64,000 bases of DNA. Source: Hyphomicrobiales bacterium (GTDB lineage: Bacteria; Pseudomonadota; Alphaproteobacteria; Rhizobiales; Rhizobiaceae). Below are positions 47,259 to 57,545 of this stretch, one piece after another. Made by a program: the position numbers and the translations under genes. Numbering within the stretch: the first letter of the stretch is position 1; every line of letters begins with the position of its first letter. The stretch lies in contig JAFKJU010000030.1 in NCBI GenBank assembly GCA_017305935.1, positions 19,026-83,025 on the forward strand, read 5' to 3'. A model generated the notes under the pieces. The model worked only from the letters and a program-made list of their open reading frames with translations. It was not told the DNA's origin and searched no databases.

Positions 47259-47738
47259 TCAGCGTCCTCCGTCAAAATCGAGTAGACCGAGCGCGGAACT
47301 GGTGGCGCGGCGTGCGTTGTTCGGCGCGGGCAACGCGCTCCAGTCGGGGCCGGATGGCGTGGCGGCTGCCGTTGCCGGATCGTTGAAATAGAGTTCCTCG
47401 GCCGTGTCGATATCGTCGGCGACGACGATTCCGTCGAGCGTCCAGTCCTTGCGTTCGAGATCGCCGGCGACAAGGCTCGGCCCTTCCAGTGCCACGAGCA
47501 TGGACACGGCCACGGCCAATGCCAGGCCGGCAAAGAAAAGACCGGGTTGCCGGGCGATGGTGATCGCCAGCACCTGCAGGATCAGCGCCAGAGCGCCGCT
47601 GAACCAAAGCCGTTTGCCCAGCAGCCAGAGCCCCGGAAACAGGAAGGCGATCAGCGAAAAACCGTCACGGACGAAACGGGTGCGGGCGTGCTCGGCATCC
47701 GGTCCGCCCGGCGGCGTCAAGACGAGATAGCTTGCCAT
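47259..47738 (-). CDS. DUF2628 membrane protein encoded within the his operon
   Basis: A 159-aa protein with three hydrophobic stretches (about 27-42, 46-62 and 66-84) followed by a polar C-terminal half ending in GLLDFDGGR. It fits DUF2628, an uncharacterised family. It lies between hisB and hisH without a gap on the hisH side, so it is co-expressed with histidine enzymes. No enzyme motif is seen, and a role in histidine synthesis is not implied by the sequence. Confidence 0.8.
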   Translation of the reverse strand: MASYLVLTPPGGPDAEHARTRFVRDGFSLIAFLFPGLWLLGKRLWFSGALALILQVLAITIARQPGLFFAGLALAVAVSMLVALEGPSLVAGDLERKDWTLDGIVVADDIDTAEELYFNDPATAAATPSGPDWSALPAPNNARRATSSALGLLDFDGGR

Positions 47739-47771
47739 GTCGTTGCCTTGCCCCGTGTGTCACGGATTGCT

Positions 47772-48380
47772 TCAGACAAGCGTGCCCTTCGTGGAAGGAA
47801 CGCGCCCTGCCTGGCGTGGATCGATTTCCGTCGCGGTGCGCAGCACGCGGGCAACGGCCTTGAAGCAGGTTTCGGCGATGTGATGGTTGTTGGCGCCGTA
47901 ATGGTTCAACACATGCAGCGTCATGCCGGCATTCTGGGCCAGCGCCTGGAAGAATTCGCGCACCAGTTCGGTATCGAAGGTGCCGATCTTCGGGGCGCTG
48001 AAATTGACGTTCCAGACGAGGAAGGGGCGGCCGGAAAGATCGACGCCGGCCTTGGTCATCGTCTCGTCCATGACGAGGTCGAGCGAGGCATAGCGCGTGA
48101 TGCCGCGCCGGTCGCCGAGCGCCTTGGCGATGGCCTGGCCGATGGCGATGCCGGTGTCTTCGACCGCATGGTGGTCGTCGACATGCAGGTCGCCCTTGGT
48201 CTCGATTTCCATGTCGATGAGCGAATGTCGGCAAAGCTGGTCGAGCATATGGTCGAAGAAGCCGACGCCGGTCGAAATCTTGGCGATGCCGCTGCCGTCG
48301 AGATTGACGGAGACGGAAACCGAGGTTTCGTTGGTCGTGCGGGAAATGCTCGCGCTGCGGCTTTGCTTGTTATCGGCCAT
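47772..48380 (-). CDS. hisB: Imidazoleglycerol-phosphate dehydratase HisB
   Basis: Dehydrates imidazole glycerol phosphate in the sixth step of histidine synthesis. The 202-aa monofunctional enzyme has the metal-binding [14 protein letters not shown] and [14 protein letters not shown], with the repeat FDTELVREF and [15 protein letters not shown] 48380 is the family start ([20 protein letters not shown]); 39 extra upstream in-frame codons are likely non-coding leader. First gene of hisB-DUF2628-hisH-A-F-E-coaA, divergent from hslV across 213 nt. Confidence 0.97.
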   Translation of the reverse strand: MADNKQSRSASISRTTNETSVSVSVNLDGSGIAKISTGVGFFDHMLDQLCRHSLIDMEIETKGDLHVDDHHAVEDTGIAIGQAIAKALGDRRGITRYASLDLVMDETMTKAGVDLSGRPFLVWNVNFSAPKIGTFDTELVREFFQALAQNAGMTLHVLNHYGANNHHIAETCFKAVARVLRTATEIDPRQAGRVPSTKGTLV

Positions 48381-48593
48381 CGCAGACTCCACTGATAGAC
48401 GGTTGCCGCTCCATATCAGGCACCGCCCCAAGAATCCAGCGCGAAGGGGCAAAAGCGGTACGGTTGCGAAGATGGGATTGTGACGGACGTTTTTCAACGG
48501 ATTGTAATCGCGCCGGCACCGCTTACATAGGCCTCAAACGCTGCCCTGTCGGGCGGCAGGAAGGGCCGGCCACGCCGGCGGAAAAGGTGTTCG

Positions 48594-49118
48594 ATGACAA
48601 CGATTATTACGGTTCGAAAGGGCGGCAAGGTGGTGCTGGCCGGCGACGGCCAGGTCAGCCTCGGCCAGACGGTCATGAAGGGCAATGCCCGCAAGGTGCG
48701 GCGCATCGGCAAGGGCGACGTGATCGCCGGTTTTGCGGGTGCGACGGCCGATGCCTTCACGCTGCTGGAGCGCCTCGAAAAGAAGCTCGACCAGTATCCG
48801 GGGCAATTGATGCGCGCCGCCGTCGAGCTTGCCAAGGACTGGCGCACCGACAAATACCTGCGCAATCTCGAAGCGATGATGATCGTCGCCGACAGGACGA
48901 TAACGCTTGCGATCACCGGCAATGGCGACGTGCTGGAGCCCGAGCATGGGGTGATGGCGATCGGTTCGGGCGGCAATTATGCCCTCGCCGCCGCGCGCGC
49001 GCTCATCGATACGGACCAGTCGGCCGAAGAAATCGCCCGCAAGGCCCTCGATATCGCCGCCGATATCTGCGTCTATACCAATCACAATCTGGTGGTCGAA
49101 ACGCTCGACGCCGAATAA
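48594..49118 (+). CDS. hslV: ATP-dependent protease peptidase subunit HslV (ClpQ)
   Basis: Proteolytic core of the HslUV complex, related to the proteasome beta subunit. The 174-aa protein begins [11 protein letters not shown], exposing the catalytic N-terminal Thr after Met removal, with [18 protein letters not shown] and [14 protein letters not shown]. hslU follows after 51 nt and the pair is usually co-transcribed and heat-shock induced; no sigma-32 promoter was convincingly identified upstream. Confidence 0.97.
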   Translation: MTTIITVRKGGKVVLAGDGQVSLGQTVMKGNARKVRRIGKGDVIAGFAGATADAFTLLERLEKKLDQYPGQLMRAAVELAKDWRTDKYLRNLEAMMIVADRTITLAITGNGDVLEPEHGVMAIGSGGNYALAAARALIDTDQSAEEIARKALDIAADICVYTNHNLVVETLDAE

Positions 49119-49169
49119 CTTCTTCTTTTGAGGCGATTGCCGCTTTCGGGATCGCCGGAGACAGACGAT

Positions 49170-50477
49170 ATGACGACTTTTTCCCCCCGCGAAATCGTGT
49201 CGGAACTCGACCGTTTCATCATCGGCCAGCATGAGGCCAAGCGCGCGGTGGCGATTGCGCTGCGCAACCGCTGGCGCCGCCAGCAGCTCGACGCGGACCT
49301 GCGCGACGAGGTCATGCCCAAGAACATCCTGATGATCGGCCCGACCGGCGTCGGCAAGACCGAGATCTCGCGCCGCCTCGCCAAGCTGGCCGGCGCGCCC
49401 TTCATCAAGGTTGAGGCCACCAAGTTCACCGAGGTCGGTTATGTCGGCCGCGACGTCGAGCAGATCGTGCGCGACCTCGTTGAGATCGGCATCGGCCTGG
49501 TGCGCGAGAAGAAGCGCGCCGACGTCCAGGCCAAGGCCCATGCCAGCGCCGAGGAACGCGTTCTCGATGCGCTGGTCGGCTCGACCGCTTCGCCCGCCAC
49601 CCGCGACAGCTTTCGCAAGAAGCTGCGCGACGGCCAGCTCGACGACAAGGAAATCGAGATCGAGATCGCCGACAGCGGCTCCGGCATGCCGGGTTTCGAG
49701 ATTCCGGGCATGCCCGGCGCCAATATCGGCGTGTTGAACCTGTCGGACATGTTCGGCAAGGCGATGGGCGGGCGTACCAAGCGGGTCAAGACCACGGTTC
49801 GTGAAAGCTACAAGGAACTGATTCGCGACGAATCCGACAAGCTGATCGACAATGAGGCGATCAGCCGCGAGGCGGTGCGCTCGGTCGAGAACGACGGCAT
49901 CGTCTTCCTCGACGAAATCGACAAGATCGCCGCCCGCGATGGCGGCATGGGCGCCGGCGTCTCGCGCGAAGGCGTGCAGCGCGACCTGCTGCCACTGGTC
50001 GAGGGTACCACGGTTTCGACCAAATACGGGCCGGTGAAGACCGATCACATCCTTTTCATCGCGTCCGGCGCTTTCCATGTCTCCAAGCCTTCGGACCTGT
50101 TGCCGGAACTGCAAGGCCGCCTGCCGATCCGCGTCGAGCTGAAGCCGCTGACCAAGGAAGACTTCCGCCGCATCCTGACGGAGACCGAGGCCAGCCTCAT
50201 CCGCCAGTATATCGCGCTGATGGGCACCGAGGATCTGACGCTCGAATTCACCGAGGACGCCATCGATGCGCTCGCCGATGTCGCCGTGCATCTCAACAGC
50301 TCGGTGGAAAACATCGGCGCCCGCCGCCTGCAGACGGTGATGGAGCGCGTGCTCGACGAAATCTCCTTCGCCGCGCCCGACAAGGGCGGTCAGTCGGTCA
50401 CCATCGACGAAGCCTATGTGCGCGAGCATGTCGGCGACCTCGCTCGCAACACCGACCTGTCCAGGTTCATTCTCTAA
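49170..50477 (+). CDS. hslU: ATP-dependent protease ATPase subunit HslU (ClpY)
   Basis: AAA+ unfoldase that feeds substrates to HslV. The 435-aa protein has Walker [11 protein letters not shown] (56-65), the pore loop [10 protein letters not shown], the I-domain (about 110-240), Walker [13 protein letters not shown] and sensor-2 [17 protein letters not shown], ending in DLSRFIL, the C-terminus that inserts into HslV. ATG 49170 gives [10 protein letters not shown]; the longer frame from 49128 is not conserved. Confidence 0.98.
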   Translation: MTTFSPREIVSELDRFIIGQHEAKRAVAIALRNRWRRQQLDADLRDEVMPKNILMIGPTGVGKTEISRRLAKLAGAPFIKVEATKFTEVGYVGRDVEQIVRDLVEIGIGLVREKKRADVQAKAHASAEERVLDALVGSTASPATRDSFRKKLRDGQLDDKEIEIEIADSGSGMPGFEIPGMPGANIGVLNLSDMFGKAMGGRTKRVKTTVRESYKELIRDESDKLIDNEAISREAVRSVENDGIVFLDEIDKIAARDGGMGAGVSREGVQRDLLPLVEGTTVSTKYGPVKTDHILFIASGAFHVSKPSDLLPELQGRLPIRVELKPLTKEDFRRILTETEASLIRQYIALMGTEDLTLEFTEDAIDALADVAVHLNSSVENIGARRLQTVMERVLDEISFAAPDKGGQSVTIDEAYVREHVGDLARNTDLSRFIL

Positions 50478-50487
50478 ACCTGAAATT

Positions 50488-50528
50488 GGCGGCGCTTCAC
50501 GTGATTCATAATCGCGTGAAGCGCCGCC
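50488..50528 (+). terminator. Long hairpin downstream of hslU
   Basis: GGCGGCGCTTCACG (50488-50501) pairs perfectly with CGTGAAGCGCCGCC (50515-50528) around a 13-nt loop TGATTCATAATCG. There is no U-run, so it may be a Rho-assisted or mRNA-stabilising structure. The left arm plus loop carries a CACGTGATTC that resembles parS, but with four mismatches. Confidence 0.6.
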
Positions 50529-50678
50529 GCGAGTGCCGAACGGCACTCGACAGCCGGGCCGGTTCCCCGTATGGAGAGGCCCGCTGGCTTGAGACGTCCC
50601 GATCCGTTCGGCCTTTGGCGCGGGCGACGCGCAAAGGCTCCTGTCGCCAGGATCGGCACCGCTGGAAGGAATGCTGAC

Positions 50679-51617
50679 ATGCGGCGCTTTGCCTTTTCCC
50701 TGCTGATTTCCTGCGCACTGCTGGCGCCGACGCTGTCGCATGCGGCGACCATGGTGCCCTCTGGCAATCGCAATGCCGAGCAACCGGCCATACCCGGCGC
50801 CTCCGTGCGCCGCACCAAGGCGGGCAAGACCAGTTTCGATCAGAAATACGAAAAGATCCGCGACCTGCTGGCCTCGGACAAGAAGCTGATCGCCAAGATC
50901 AAGTCGACGGCCAACGCCTATGGCATCGCGCCGATCCATATCGTCGGCGCGCTGGTCGGCGAACATACCTACAATGTCGATGCCTATGACCGGCTGCAGT
51001 CTTACTACGTCAAGGCCGCGTCCTATGCCGGCAACAGTTTCCGCTTCGCCTATGACGGGGAATCGATCGCCGATTTCATCAAGCGGCCGGAATTTGCTGG
51101 CTGCAAGGGCGATTCCTATGAGCTGTGGACCTGCCGCGAGGATATCTGGGACGCGAAGTTTCGGGGTAAGAGCGTCGGCGGCAGGAGCTATCCCGACAAC
51201 CGGTTCAGTGCGGTCTTCTTCCAGCCCTTCTATGCCGGCCAGACGTTCGGGCTCGGCCAGGTCAATCCGCTGACGGCGCTGATGATGTCCGATATGGTGT
51301 CGCGCACCTCCGGCTTGCCGAAGCTCGATGAGAACGATGCCGGCGAGGTCTATCGCGCCATCATGGATCCGGACCAGTCGCTGGCCTTTACCGCCGCGAT
51401 CATCCGCAAATCCATCGACGACTATCGTAAGATCGCCGGCATGGATATTTCGCGGAACCCGGGCCTGACCGCGACGCTTTATAATATCGGCAATTCGAAA
51501 GCCCGCGCCCGGGCGCTTGCCGCGAAAAATGCCGGCGGGGCGACCGTCTGGCCGGAAGAGAATTATTACGGCTGGCTGATCAACGACAAGCTGGCCGAGC
51601 TGCAAGCCCTGCTCTGA
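50679..51617 (+). CDS. DUF1402 exported protein, possibly peptidoglycan-related
   Basis: The 312-aa product has a signal peptide (MRRFAFSLLISCALLAPTLS, cleavage likely after AHA near residue 23). The mature part includes IKSTANAYGIAPIHIVGALVGEHT, GQTFGLGQVNPLTALMMSD and ATLYNIGNSKARA, which are reminiscent of lysozyme-fold lytic transglycosylases (catalytic Glu followed by GLGQ/N-type loop and TLYNIG). The best candidate catalytic residue is the Glu in VGEHTYN. DUF1402 has no established function that I can cite. ATG 50679 is the signal-peptide start. Confidence 0.78.
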   Translation: MRRFAFSLLISCALLAPTLSHAATMVPSGNRNAEQPAIPGASVRRTKAGKTSFDQKYEKIRDLLASDKKLIAKIKSTANAYGIAPIHIVGALVGEHTYNVDAYDRLQSYYVKAASYAGNSFRFAYDGESIADFIKRPEFAGCKGDSYELWTCREDIWDAKFRGKSVGGRSYPDNRFSAVFFQPFYAGQTFGLGQVNPLTALMMSDMVSRTSGLPKLDENDAGEVYRAIMDPDQSLAFTAAIIRKSIDDYRKIAGMDISRNPGLTATLYNIGNSKARARALAAKNAGGATVWPEENYYGWLINDKLAELQALL

Positions 51618-51664
51618 CGGATCCTCACAAGGGATCGGACGGGCGGATGAAGAAAGGCTGATCC

Positions 51665-53068
51665 ATGGACATGCGCCCAGACCCCTTCGAGCCGCCGGCC
51701 CCGATTCCGCGGAGCACGCCGCCGTCGCGGCTGGAGATCGTGCGCACCGTCATGCGCAATCCGCTGGAACTCTGGGGCGTGCCGTCCTACACGCTGCCAT
51801 GGATCTACACAGAATTTTTTCGTGAGCGGACGCTGATCGTCAACGATCCCGGCCTGATCCGCCATGTGCTAGTCGATAATGTCGGCAATTACTGCATGTC
51901 GGAGATCCGGCAATTGCTGCTGCGGCCCATCCTGCGCGACGGGCTGCTGACCGCCGAAGGCGAGGTGTGGAAACGCTCGCGAAAAGCCATGGCCCCGGTC
52001 TTCACCCCCCGCCATGCCAAGGGTTTCGCCGGGCAGATGCTGCGCCAGTCCGAGCTCTATGCCCGCAAATACGAAAATTCCGGCCCGGACGGCGCAATCC
52101 ACGACCTCTCGGTCGATATGACGGAACTGGCCTTCGCCATCCTCTCGGACACGCTGTTTTCCGGCCAGATCGCCACCAAATCGGAAAAATTCTCCGACGA
52201 TGTCGACCAGTTGCTGCATCGCATGGGCCGGGTCGATCCGATGGACCTGTTGCGCGCCCCGCCTTGGGTGCCCCGCCTGACACGCATCGGCGGCCGAAAA
52301 GTGCTGGCGAAATTTCGCGGCATCGTCGCCGACACCATGGCCATGCGGCTGGAGGCGATGCAGCGCGACCGGGCGAGCGTTCCCGGCGATTTCCTGACCC
52401 TGCTCCTGGAGCAAGCCGGCCCGGACGGCCTGACCATGGACGAGATCGAGGACAATATCCTCACCTTCATCGGCGCCGGCCACGAGACCACGGCCCGCGC
52501 GCTCGCCTGGACGCTCTATTGCGTCGCCAACACCCCCGATTTCCGCGACCGGATGGAAGCGGAGATCGACGCGGTTCTGGACGAGGGGGCCGAGCCGGTC
52601 GACTGGCTGGACCGGATGCCGCATGTGCGCGCTGCCTTTGAGGAGGCGCTGCGGCTCTATCCGCCGGCGCCCTCGATCAATCGCGCCGCCATCGACCGCG
52701 ATACGTGGAAAAGCCCGGACGGCAAGACGCTGGTGATCGAGCCCGGCGTCACCATCCTGATTATGCCCTGGACGCTGCATCGTCATGAGCTCTATTGGGA
52801 AAAGCCGCGCGCCTTCCTGCCAGAGCGTTTTCTGCCGGAAAATCGAGGCAAGATCGGCCGCTTCCAGTTCCTGCCCTTCGGCGCCGGCCCGCGCGTGTGC
52901 ATCGGCGCGACCTTCGCGCTGCAGGAGGCGGTGATCGCGCTCGCGGTGCTGATGCGCCGTTTCCGCTTCGACGTGACGCCGGAGACGAACCCGTGGCCGG
53001 TGCAGAAACTGACGACCCAGCCGGCTGAAGGCCTGCCGATGCGCGTCAGCGAAAGGCCCAAACCGTGA
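51665..53068 (+). CDS. Cytochrome P450
   Basis: A 467-aa soluble-type P450: I-helix oxygen motif FIGAGHETTAR (about 270-279), K-helix EEALRLYPPAP (ExxR), and the haem-binding FGAGPRVCIGATFA with the thiolate Cys at residue 412. No N-terminal membrane anchor, so electrons should come from soluble ferredoxin; no redox partner gene is adjacent. The substrate cannot be told. It is close to bacterial CYP sequences of the fatty-acid or terpenoid hydroxylase type in layout only. A parS-like site is 5 nt after its stop. Confidence 0.92.
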   Translation: MDMRPDPFEPPAPIPRSTPPSRLEIVRTVMRNPLELWGVPSYTLPWIYTEFFRERTLIVNDPGLIRHVLVDNVGNYCMSEIRQLLLRPILRDGLLTAEGEVWKRSRKAMAPVFTPRHAKGFAGQMLRQSELYARKYENSGPDGAIHDLSVDMTELAFAILSDTLFSGQIATKSEKFSDDVDQLLHRMGRVDPMDLLRAPPWVPRLTRIGGRKVLAKFRGIVADTMAMRLEAMQRDRASVPGDFLTLLLEQAGPDGLTMDEIEDNILTFIGAGHETTARALAWTLYCVANTPDFRDRMEAEIDAVLDEGAEPVDWLDRMPHVRAAFEEALRLYPPAPSINRAAIDRDTWKSPDGKTLVIEPGVTILIMPWTLHRHELYWEKPRAFLPERFLPENRGKIGRFQFLPFGAGPRVCIGATFALQEAVIALAVLMRRFRFDVTPETNPWPVQKLTTQPAEGLPMRVSERPKP

Positions 53069-53073
53069 GCAAA

Positions 53074-53089
53074 TGTTTCACGTGAAATG
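53074..53089. other. parS: parS-like site after the P450 gene
   Basis: TGTTTCACGTGAAATG has two mismatches to TGTTTCACGTGAAACA at the last two positions, and keeps the perfect 12-bp palindromic core TTTCACGTGAAA. It is intergenic, in the 106-nt gap before the hydantoinase gene, about 52 kb from oriC. Confidence 0.7.
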
Positions 53090-53174
53090 TTTTGTCGCTT
53101 GCCGGCCATCCTCTCCCTGTCCTAACAGCGTAGATCATAAGGATCTCTTCTCGTCGTTTTGGGGATGACAGCGC

Positions 53175-55175
53175 GTGACCTCGCAATACATGCTCGGCAT
53201 CGATACCGGCGGCACCTATACCGATGCGGTGCTTTTTCATGAAACCGAAGGCGTGATGGCCAAGGCGAAATCGCTGACCACCCGGCACGATCTTGCCGTC
53301 GGCATCGCCGGCGCCGTCCATGCCGTGCTGGAGCAGGCGGCCGCCCCGGTGTCGGCGATCAGCCTCGTGTCGCTGTCGACGACGCTGGCGACCAATGCGC
53401 TGGTCGAAGGGCAGGGCGGCCGCGCCGGCCTTGTCATGGTCGGCTTCGGCCCCGAGGATCTCAAGCGCGACGGCCTTGCCGAAGCGCTCGGCAACGATCC
53501 GGTCATCTTCGTGCCCGGCGGCCATGACGTGCATGGCAACGAGACGATGCTCGATCTCTCCGTGCTCGATGCGGCGCTGCCGGAGCTGGCCAAAAACGTC
53601 TCCTCCTTCGCCGTCGCCGGCTATTTTGCCGTCCGTAATCCGTCGCATGAGATCCGCGTGCGCGAGCGTATCCGTGAGATCTCGCATCTGCCGGTCACCT
53701 GCAGCCATGAGCTGTCGTCAAAACTCGGCGGCCCGCGCCGGGCGTTGACGACGCTGCTCAATGCGAGGCTCGTATCAATGATCGACCGTCTCGTCGGCGC
53801 CTGCGAGGACTTTCTGATCGACCACGGCATCGATGCGCCGATGATGGTGGTGCGCGGTGACGGCGCGCTGATCGCCGCCAGCGAAGCCAAGGTGCGGCCC
53901 ATCGAGACCATTCTCTCCGGCCCGGCCGCCAGCCTCGTCGGCGCGCAATACCTCACCGGCCTCGACAACGGCGTTGTCTCGGATATCGGCGGTACCACGA
54001 CGGACGTCGCGGTGCTGGAAAACGGCCGCCCGCGCCTCGACGCCGAGGGTGCCGTGGTCGGCGGGTACCGCACCATGGTCGAGGCGGTCGCCATGCGCAC
54101 ATACGGTCTCGGCGGCGATTCGGAAGTGCATGTCAACGACCGTGGATTGACTGCCAGCTTCCGGCTCGGTCCGCGCCGCCTGCTGCCGCTCAGCCTCGCC
54201 GCCGCGCTGCATGGCGATGCCATCCTCTCCGTGCTCGAACGCCAGAAGCGCAGCCCGCATGTCGGCCGTCATGACGGCCGCTTCGCGGTGCGCACCGGCG
54301 TTCCCGATCATCTGGCGAGCGGCCTGCAGGCCGGCGAACAGGCGCTGTTTACCCGGATCGGCAAGGTGCCGGTGGCGCTGGAGGATCTGCTGACCACGAC
54401 GCCGCAGAAGGCGACGCTCGACCGTCTCGTGGCCCGCGGCCTCGTGCATCTCTGCGGCATCACCCCGTCCGATGCCATGCATGTGCTCGGCCGGCAGGCG
54501 CAGTGGAATGCGGAGGCCGCAAGGCTCGGGCTGGAGCTTGCCATGCGCATCAAGGACGGCAGCGCAAGGCCGATTGCCGCCTCGGCGGAGGAACTGGCCG
54601 AAAAGATCGTCGCGCGACTGACGCGCCAGTCCGGCGAGGTCATCCTCGCCGCCTGTCTTGCCGAAGACGGCGCCGAGATCGACCCGTCGAAATCCAATGC
54701 CGTGGACCGCGCCCTGAAGCGCGCCGAGGGCATCGTCCGCTTCGCCGTGGCGCTCGACCGGCCGCTGATCGGCCTCGGCGCTTCGGCCCCGGTCTATTAT
54801 CCCGCGATTGCCGACTTGCTGGGGGCCGAATCGGCCATTCCCGCCGATGCCGATGTCGCCAATGCCATCGGCGCGGTCGTCGGCCAGGTGCGCGCCGCCG
54901 CATCCGTCTTCGTCACCATGCCGGAGGAGGGCATCTATATCGTCAACGGCGCCGGCGGCAGCGTCCGGCTGCTGGACGAGGCGGAAAGCTTTGCCTTGGC
55001 GCGCGCCCGCGCCAGCGAAGCGGCGCTGGCGCAGGCCCGCCAGAATGGCGCGGAGGATCCGGTCGTCAACCTGCTGGAGGATATCGCCGCCCCGGAGATC
55101 GAGGGCCAGCGCAAGCTGGTCGAGGCGCGCTTCATCGCCACCGCCAGCGGCCGGCCGCGCATCGCCCATCACTGA
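53175..55175 (+). CDS. Hydantoinase / oxoprolinase family protein (HyuA-like)
   Basis: ATP-dependent hydantoinases and 5-oxoprolinases open lactam or hydantoin rings. The 666-aa protein shows the actin-like ATP motif [15 protein letters not shown] (near 7-21), the central [15 protein letters not shown] (near 270) and [13 protein letters not shown] 53175 is preceded by GGGGATGACA. A HyuB-like partner is absent from the window, so it may act alone (as many of this clade do) or pair with an unlinked subunit. Substrate unknown. It is 124 nt before malate synthase G, on the same strand. Confidence 0.88.
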   Translation: MTSQYMLGIDTGGTYTDAVLFHETEGVMAKAKSLTTRHDLAVGIAGAVHAVLEQAAAPVSAISLVSLSTTLATNALVEGQGGRAGLVMVGFGPEDLKRDGLAEALGNDPVIFVPGGHDVHGNETMLDLSVLDAALPELAKNVSSFAVAGYFAVRNPSHEIRVRERIREISHLPVTCSHELSSKLGGPRRALTTLLNARLVSMIDRLVGACEDFLIDHGIDAPMMVVRGDGALIAASEAKVRPIETILSGPAASLVGAQYLTGLDNGVVSDIGGTTTDVAVLENGRPRLDAEGAVVGGYRTMVEAVAMRTYGLGGDSEVHVNDRGLTASFRLGPRRLLPLSLAAALHGDAILSVLERQKRSPHVGRHDGRFAVRTGVPDHLASGLQAGEQALFTRIGKVPVALEDLLTTTPQKATLDRLVARGLVHLCGITPSDAMHVLGRQAQWNAEAARLGLELAMRIKDGSARPIAASAEELAEKIVARLTRQSGEVILAACLAEDGAEIDPSKSNAVDRALKRAEGIVRFAVALDRPLIGLGASAPVYYPAIADLLGAESAIPADADVANAIGAVVGQVRAAASVFVTMPEEGIYIVNGAGGSVRLLDEAESFALARARASEAALAQARQNGAEDPVVNLLEDIAAPEIEGQRKLVEARFIATASGRPRIAHH

Positions 55176-55299
55176 TCCCATCGACGGCCGGGCTATTTTT
55201 TCCCTGCCGGCGAAAATCTTTGTCATCCTTGCCGAATTGACTATCAATCAAGCTTGCGCATTTTGGCATGATGACACTGACATCGACGGGAGAGGCATC

Positions 55300-57459
55300 G
55301 TGAGCCGCATCGAAAAGTTTGGACTGGCGCTTGACGCCGCCCTGCATGATTTCCTGGTGAACGAGGCGATCCCCGGCACCGGTCTCGACCCGGAACGCTA
55401 TTTCGAGAATTTTTCGGCCATCGTCCATGACCTTGCGCCGCGCAACCGCGCGCTGCTGGCGAAGCGCGACGACCTCCAGGCCAGGATCGATGCCTGGTAT
55501 CGCGACAACGGCGCGCCCTCCGACATGGAAGCCTACCAGGCCTTCCTGCGCCAGATCGGCTACATCCTGCCGGAAGGCGACGATTTTTCCGTCACCACCA
55601 CCAATGTCGATCCCGAGATCGCCACCGTCGCCGGGCCCCAGCTCGTCGTGCCGGTGATGAATGCGCGCTATGCGCTCAATGCCGCCAATGCCCGCTGGGG
55701 CTCGCTCTACGATGCGCTTTACGGCACCGATGCATTGGGAGATTTGCCCGCCGGCGGCGGTTATGATCCGGCGCGCGGCAAGCGGGTGGTCGCCTGGGCA
55801 AAGGATTTCCTCGATGCCAGCGTCCCGCTCGCCGCCGGCAAATGGGCCGATGTCACCGGTTTCGAATATGAGAACGGCGCGCTGCTCGTCGATACTTCCG
55901 AAGGCCGCACCGGTTTGGCCGATCCCGGCCAGTATGTCGGCTTCAAGCGGGAGAGCGACAAGGCCTATCGCCTGTATTTCCGCAAGAACGGCCTGCACAG
56001 CCTGGTCTTCGTCGATCCCGACAGCCTGATCGGCAAGGACGATCCTGCCGGCATCGCCGATGTCGGCCTCGAATCGGCGCTGACGACGATCATGGACTGC
56101 GAGGATTCGGTGGCCGCCGTCGATGCGGCCGACAAGATCGTGGTCTATCGCAACTGGCTCGGCCTGATGAAGGGCGATCTGACGGAAGAGGTCAGCAAGG
56201 GTGGCCGCAACTTCACGCGCAAGTTGCATGGCGACCTCGACCTGACCACGGCGGAGGGCGCTCCGGCCACGCTGCGCGGCCGCTCGCTGATGCTGGTGCG
56301 CAATGTCGGCCACCTCATGACCAATCCGGCGATCCTCGATCGCGACGGCAACCAGGTGCCGGAGGGCATCATGGATGCCATGATCACGGCGCTGATTGCG
56401 CTCTACGATGTCGGTCCGAATGGCCGACGCGCCAACTCGCCTGCCGGCTCGATGTATGTCGTCAAGCCGAAGATGCACGGACCGGAGGAGGTCGCCTTCG
56501 CTGCCGAGATTTTCTCGCGCGTCGAGGATGCCATCGGCATGGCCCGCAACACCATGAAGATGGGCATCATGGACGAGGAGCGGCGCACCACCGTCAACCT
56601 CAAGGAATGCATCCGCGCCGCGCGCGAGCGCGTCGTCTTCATCAATACCGGCTTCCTCGACCGCACCGGCGACGAGATTCATACCTCGATGGAAGCCGGC
56701 CCGATGATTCGCAAGGGCGACATGAAGCAGGCCGCCTGGATTTCGGCCTATGAAAACTGGAACGTCGATATCGGCCTCGAATGCGGCCTGTCCGGCCATG
56801 CGCAGATCGGCAAGGGCATGTGGGCCATGCCGGACCTGATGGCGGCGATGCTGGAGCAGAAGATCGCCCATCCCAAGGCCGGCGCCAACACCGCCTGGGT
56901 GCCGTCGCCGACGGCCGCGACCCTGCACGCCACCCATTATCACCGCGTCAACGTCGCCCGCGTCCAGCAGGGCCTCAAGGATCGCGCCCGCGCCAAACTC
57001 TCCGACATCCTTTCCGTTCCGGTCGCCGTCAGGCCGAACTGGACGCCGGAGGAGGTGCAGCGCGAGCTGGACAACAATGCGCAGGGGATTCTCGGTTATG
57101 TCGTGCGCTGGATCGACCAGGGCGTCGGCTGCTCCAAGGTGCCTGACATCAACGATGTCGGCCTGATGGAAGACCGCGCCACGCTGCGCATCTCCGCCCA
57201 GCACATGGCCAACTGGCTGCATCACGGCATCGTCACCGAAGCGCAGGTTCGCGAAACCATGCAGCGCATGGCCAAGGTCGTCGACGAACAGAATGCCGGC
57301 GATCCCCTCTACCGCCCGATGGCCGCCGATTTCGATGGCTCCGTCGCCTTCCAGGCCGCGCTCGAACTGGTGCTCAAGGGCCGCGAGCAGCCGAACGGCT
57401 ATACCGAACCGGTTCTCCACCGCCGCCGGCTGGAACTGAAGGCGAAGAGCGCCGCCTGA
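55300..57459 (+). CDS. glcB: Malate synthase G
   Basis: Condenses glyoxylate with acetyl-CoA to malate in the glyoxylate pathway and in glycolate use. The 719-aa protein matches the G isoform length and contains [17 protein letters not shown] (near 265), the long [20 protein letters not shown] stretch, [23 protein letters not shown] (catalytic region) and [22 protein letters not shown]. The GTG start (55300) gives [19 protein letters not shown], preceded by GGGAGAGG. It ends in a perfect hairpin at 57491-57520. Confidence 0.97.
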   Translation: MSRIEKFGLALDAALHDFLVNEAIPGTGLDPERYFENFSAIVHDLAPRNRALLAKRDDLQARIDAWYRDNGAPSDMEAYQAFLRQIGYILPEGDDFSVTTTNVDPEIATVAGPQLVVPVMNARYALNAANARWGSLYDALYGTDALGDLPAGGGYDPARGKRVVAWAKDFLDASVPLAAGKWADVTGFEYENGALLVDTSEGRTGLADPGQYVGFKRESDKAYRLYFRKNGLHSLVFVDPDSLIGKDDPAGIADVGLESALTTIMDCEDSVAAVDAADKIVVYRNWLGLMKGDLTEEVSKGGRNFTRKLHGDLDLTTAEGAPATLRGRSLMLVRNVGHLMTNPAILDRDGNQVPEGIMDAMITALIALYDVGPNGRRANSPAGSMYVVKPKMHGPEEVAFAAEIFSRVEDAIGMARNTMKMGIMDEERRTTVNLKECIRAARERVVFINTGFLDRTGDEIHTSMEAGPMIRKGDMKQAAWISAYENWNVDIGLECGLSGHAQIGKGMWAMPDLMAAMLEQKIAHPKAGANTAWVPSPTAATLHATHYHRVNVARVQQGLKDRARAKLSDILSVPVAVRPNWTPEEVQRELDNNAQGILGYVVRWIDQGVGCSKVPDINDVGLMEDRATLRISAQHMANWLHHGIVTEAQVRETMQRMAKVVDEQNAGDPLYRPMAADFDGSVAFQAALELVLKGREQPNGYTEPVLHRRRLELKAKSAA

Positions 57460-57490
57460 GGCGCTCTTCTGGTAAATGACACCAAATGAG

Positions 57491-57520
57491 AAAGGCCGGC
57501 GGATCGCTCCGCCGGCCTTT
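57491..57520. terminator. Terminator between glcB and the L,D-transpeptidase gene
   Basis: AAAGGCCGGCGGA pairs with TCCGCCGGCCTTT around TCGC: a perfect 13-bp symmetric stem between convergent genes. The Ts are short (three), so strong GC stacking is the main feature. Confidence 0.8.
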
Positions 57521-57545
57521 CGAATTCTATCGATCCCGTCCGTTC

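Noticed and set aside
50493..50508. CACGTG-centred sequence after hslU as a further parS site
   Set aside because: Four mismatches to the consensus and better explained as part of the perfect 14-bp hairpin at 50488-50528.
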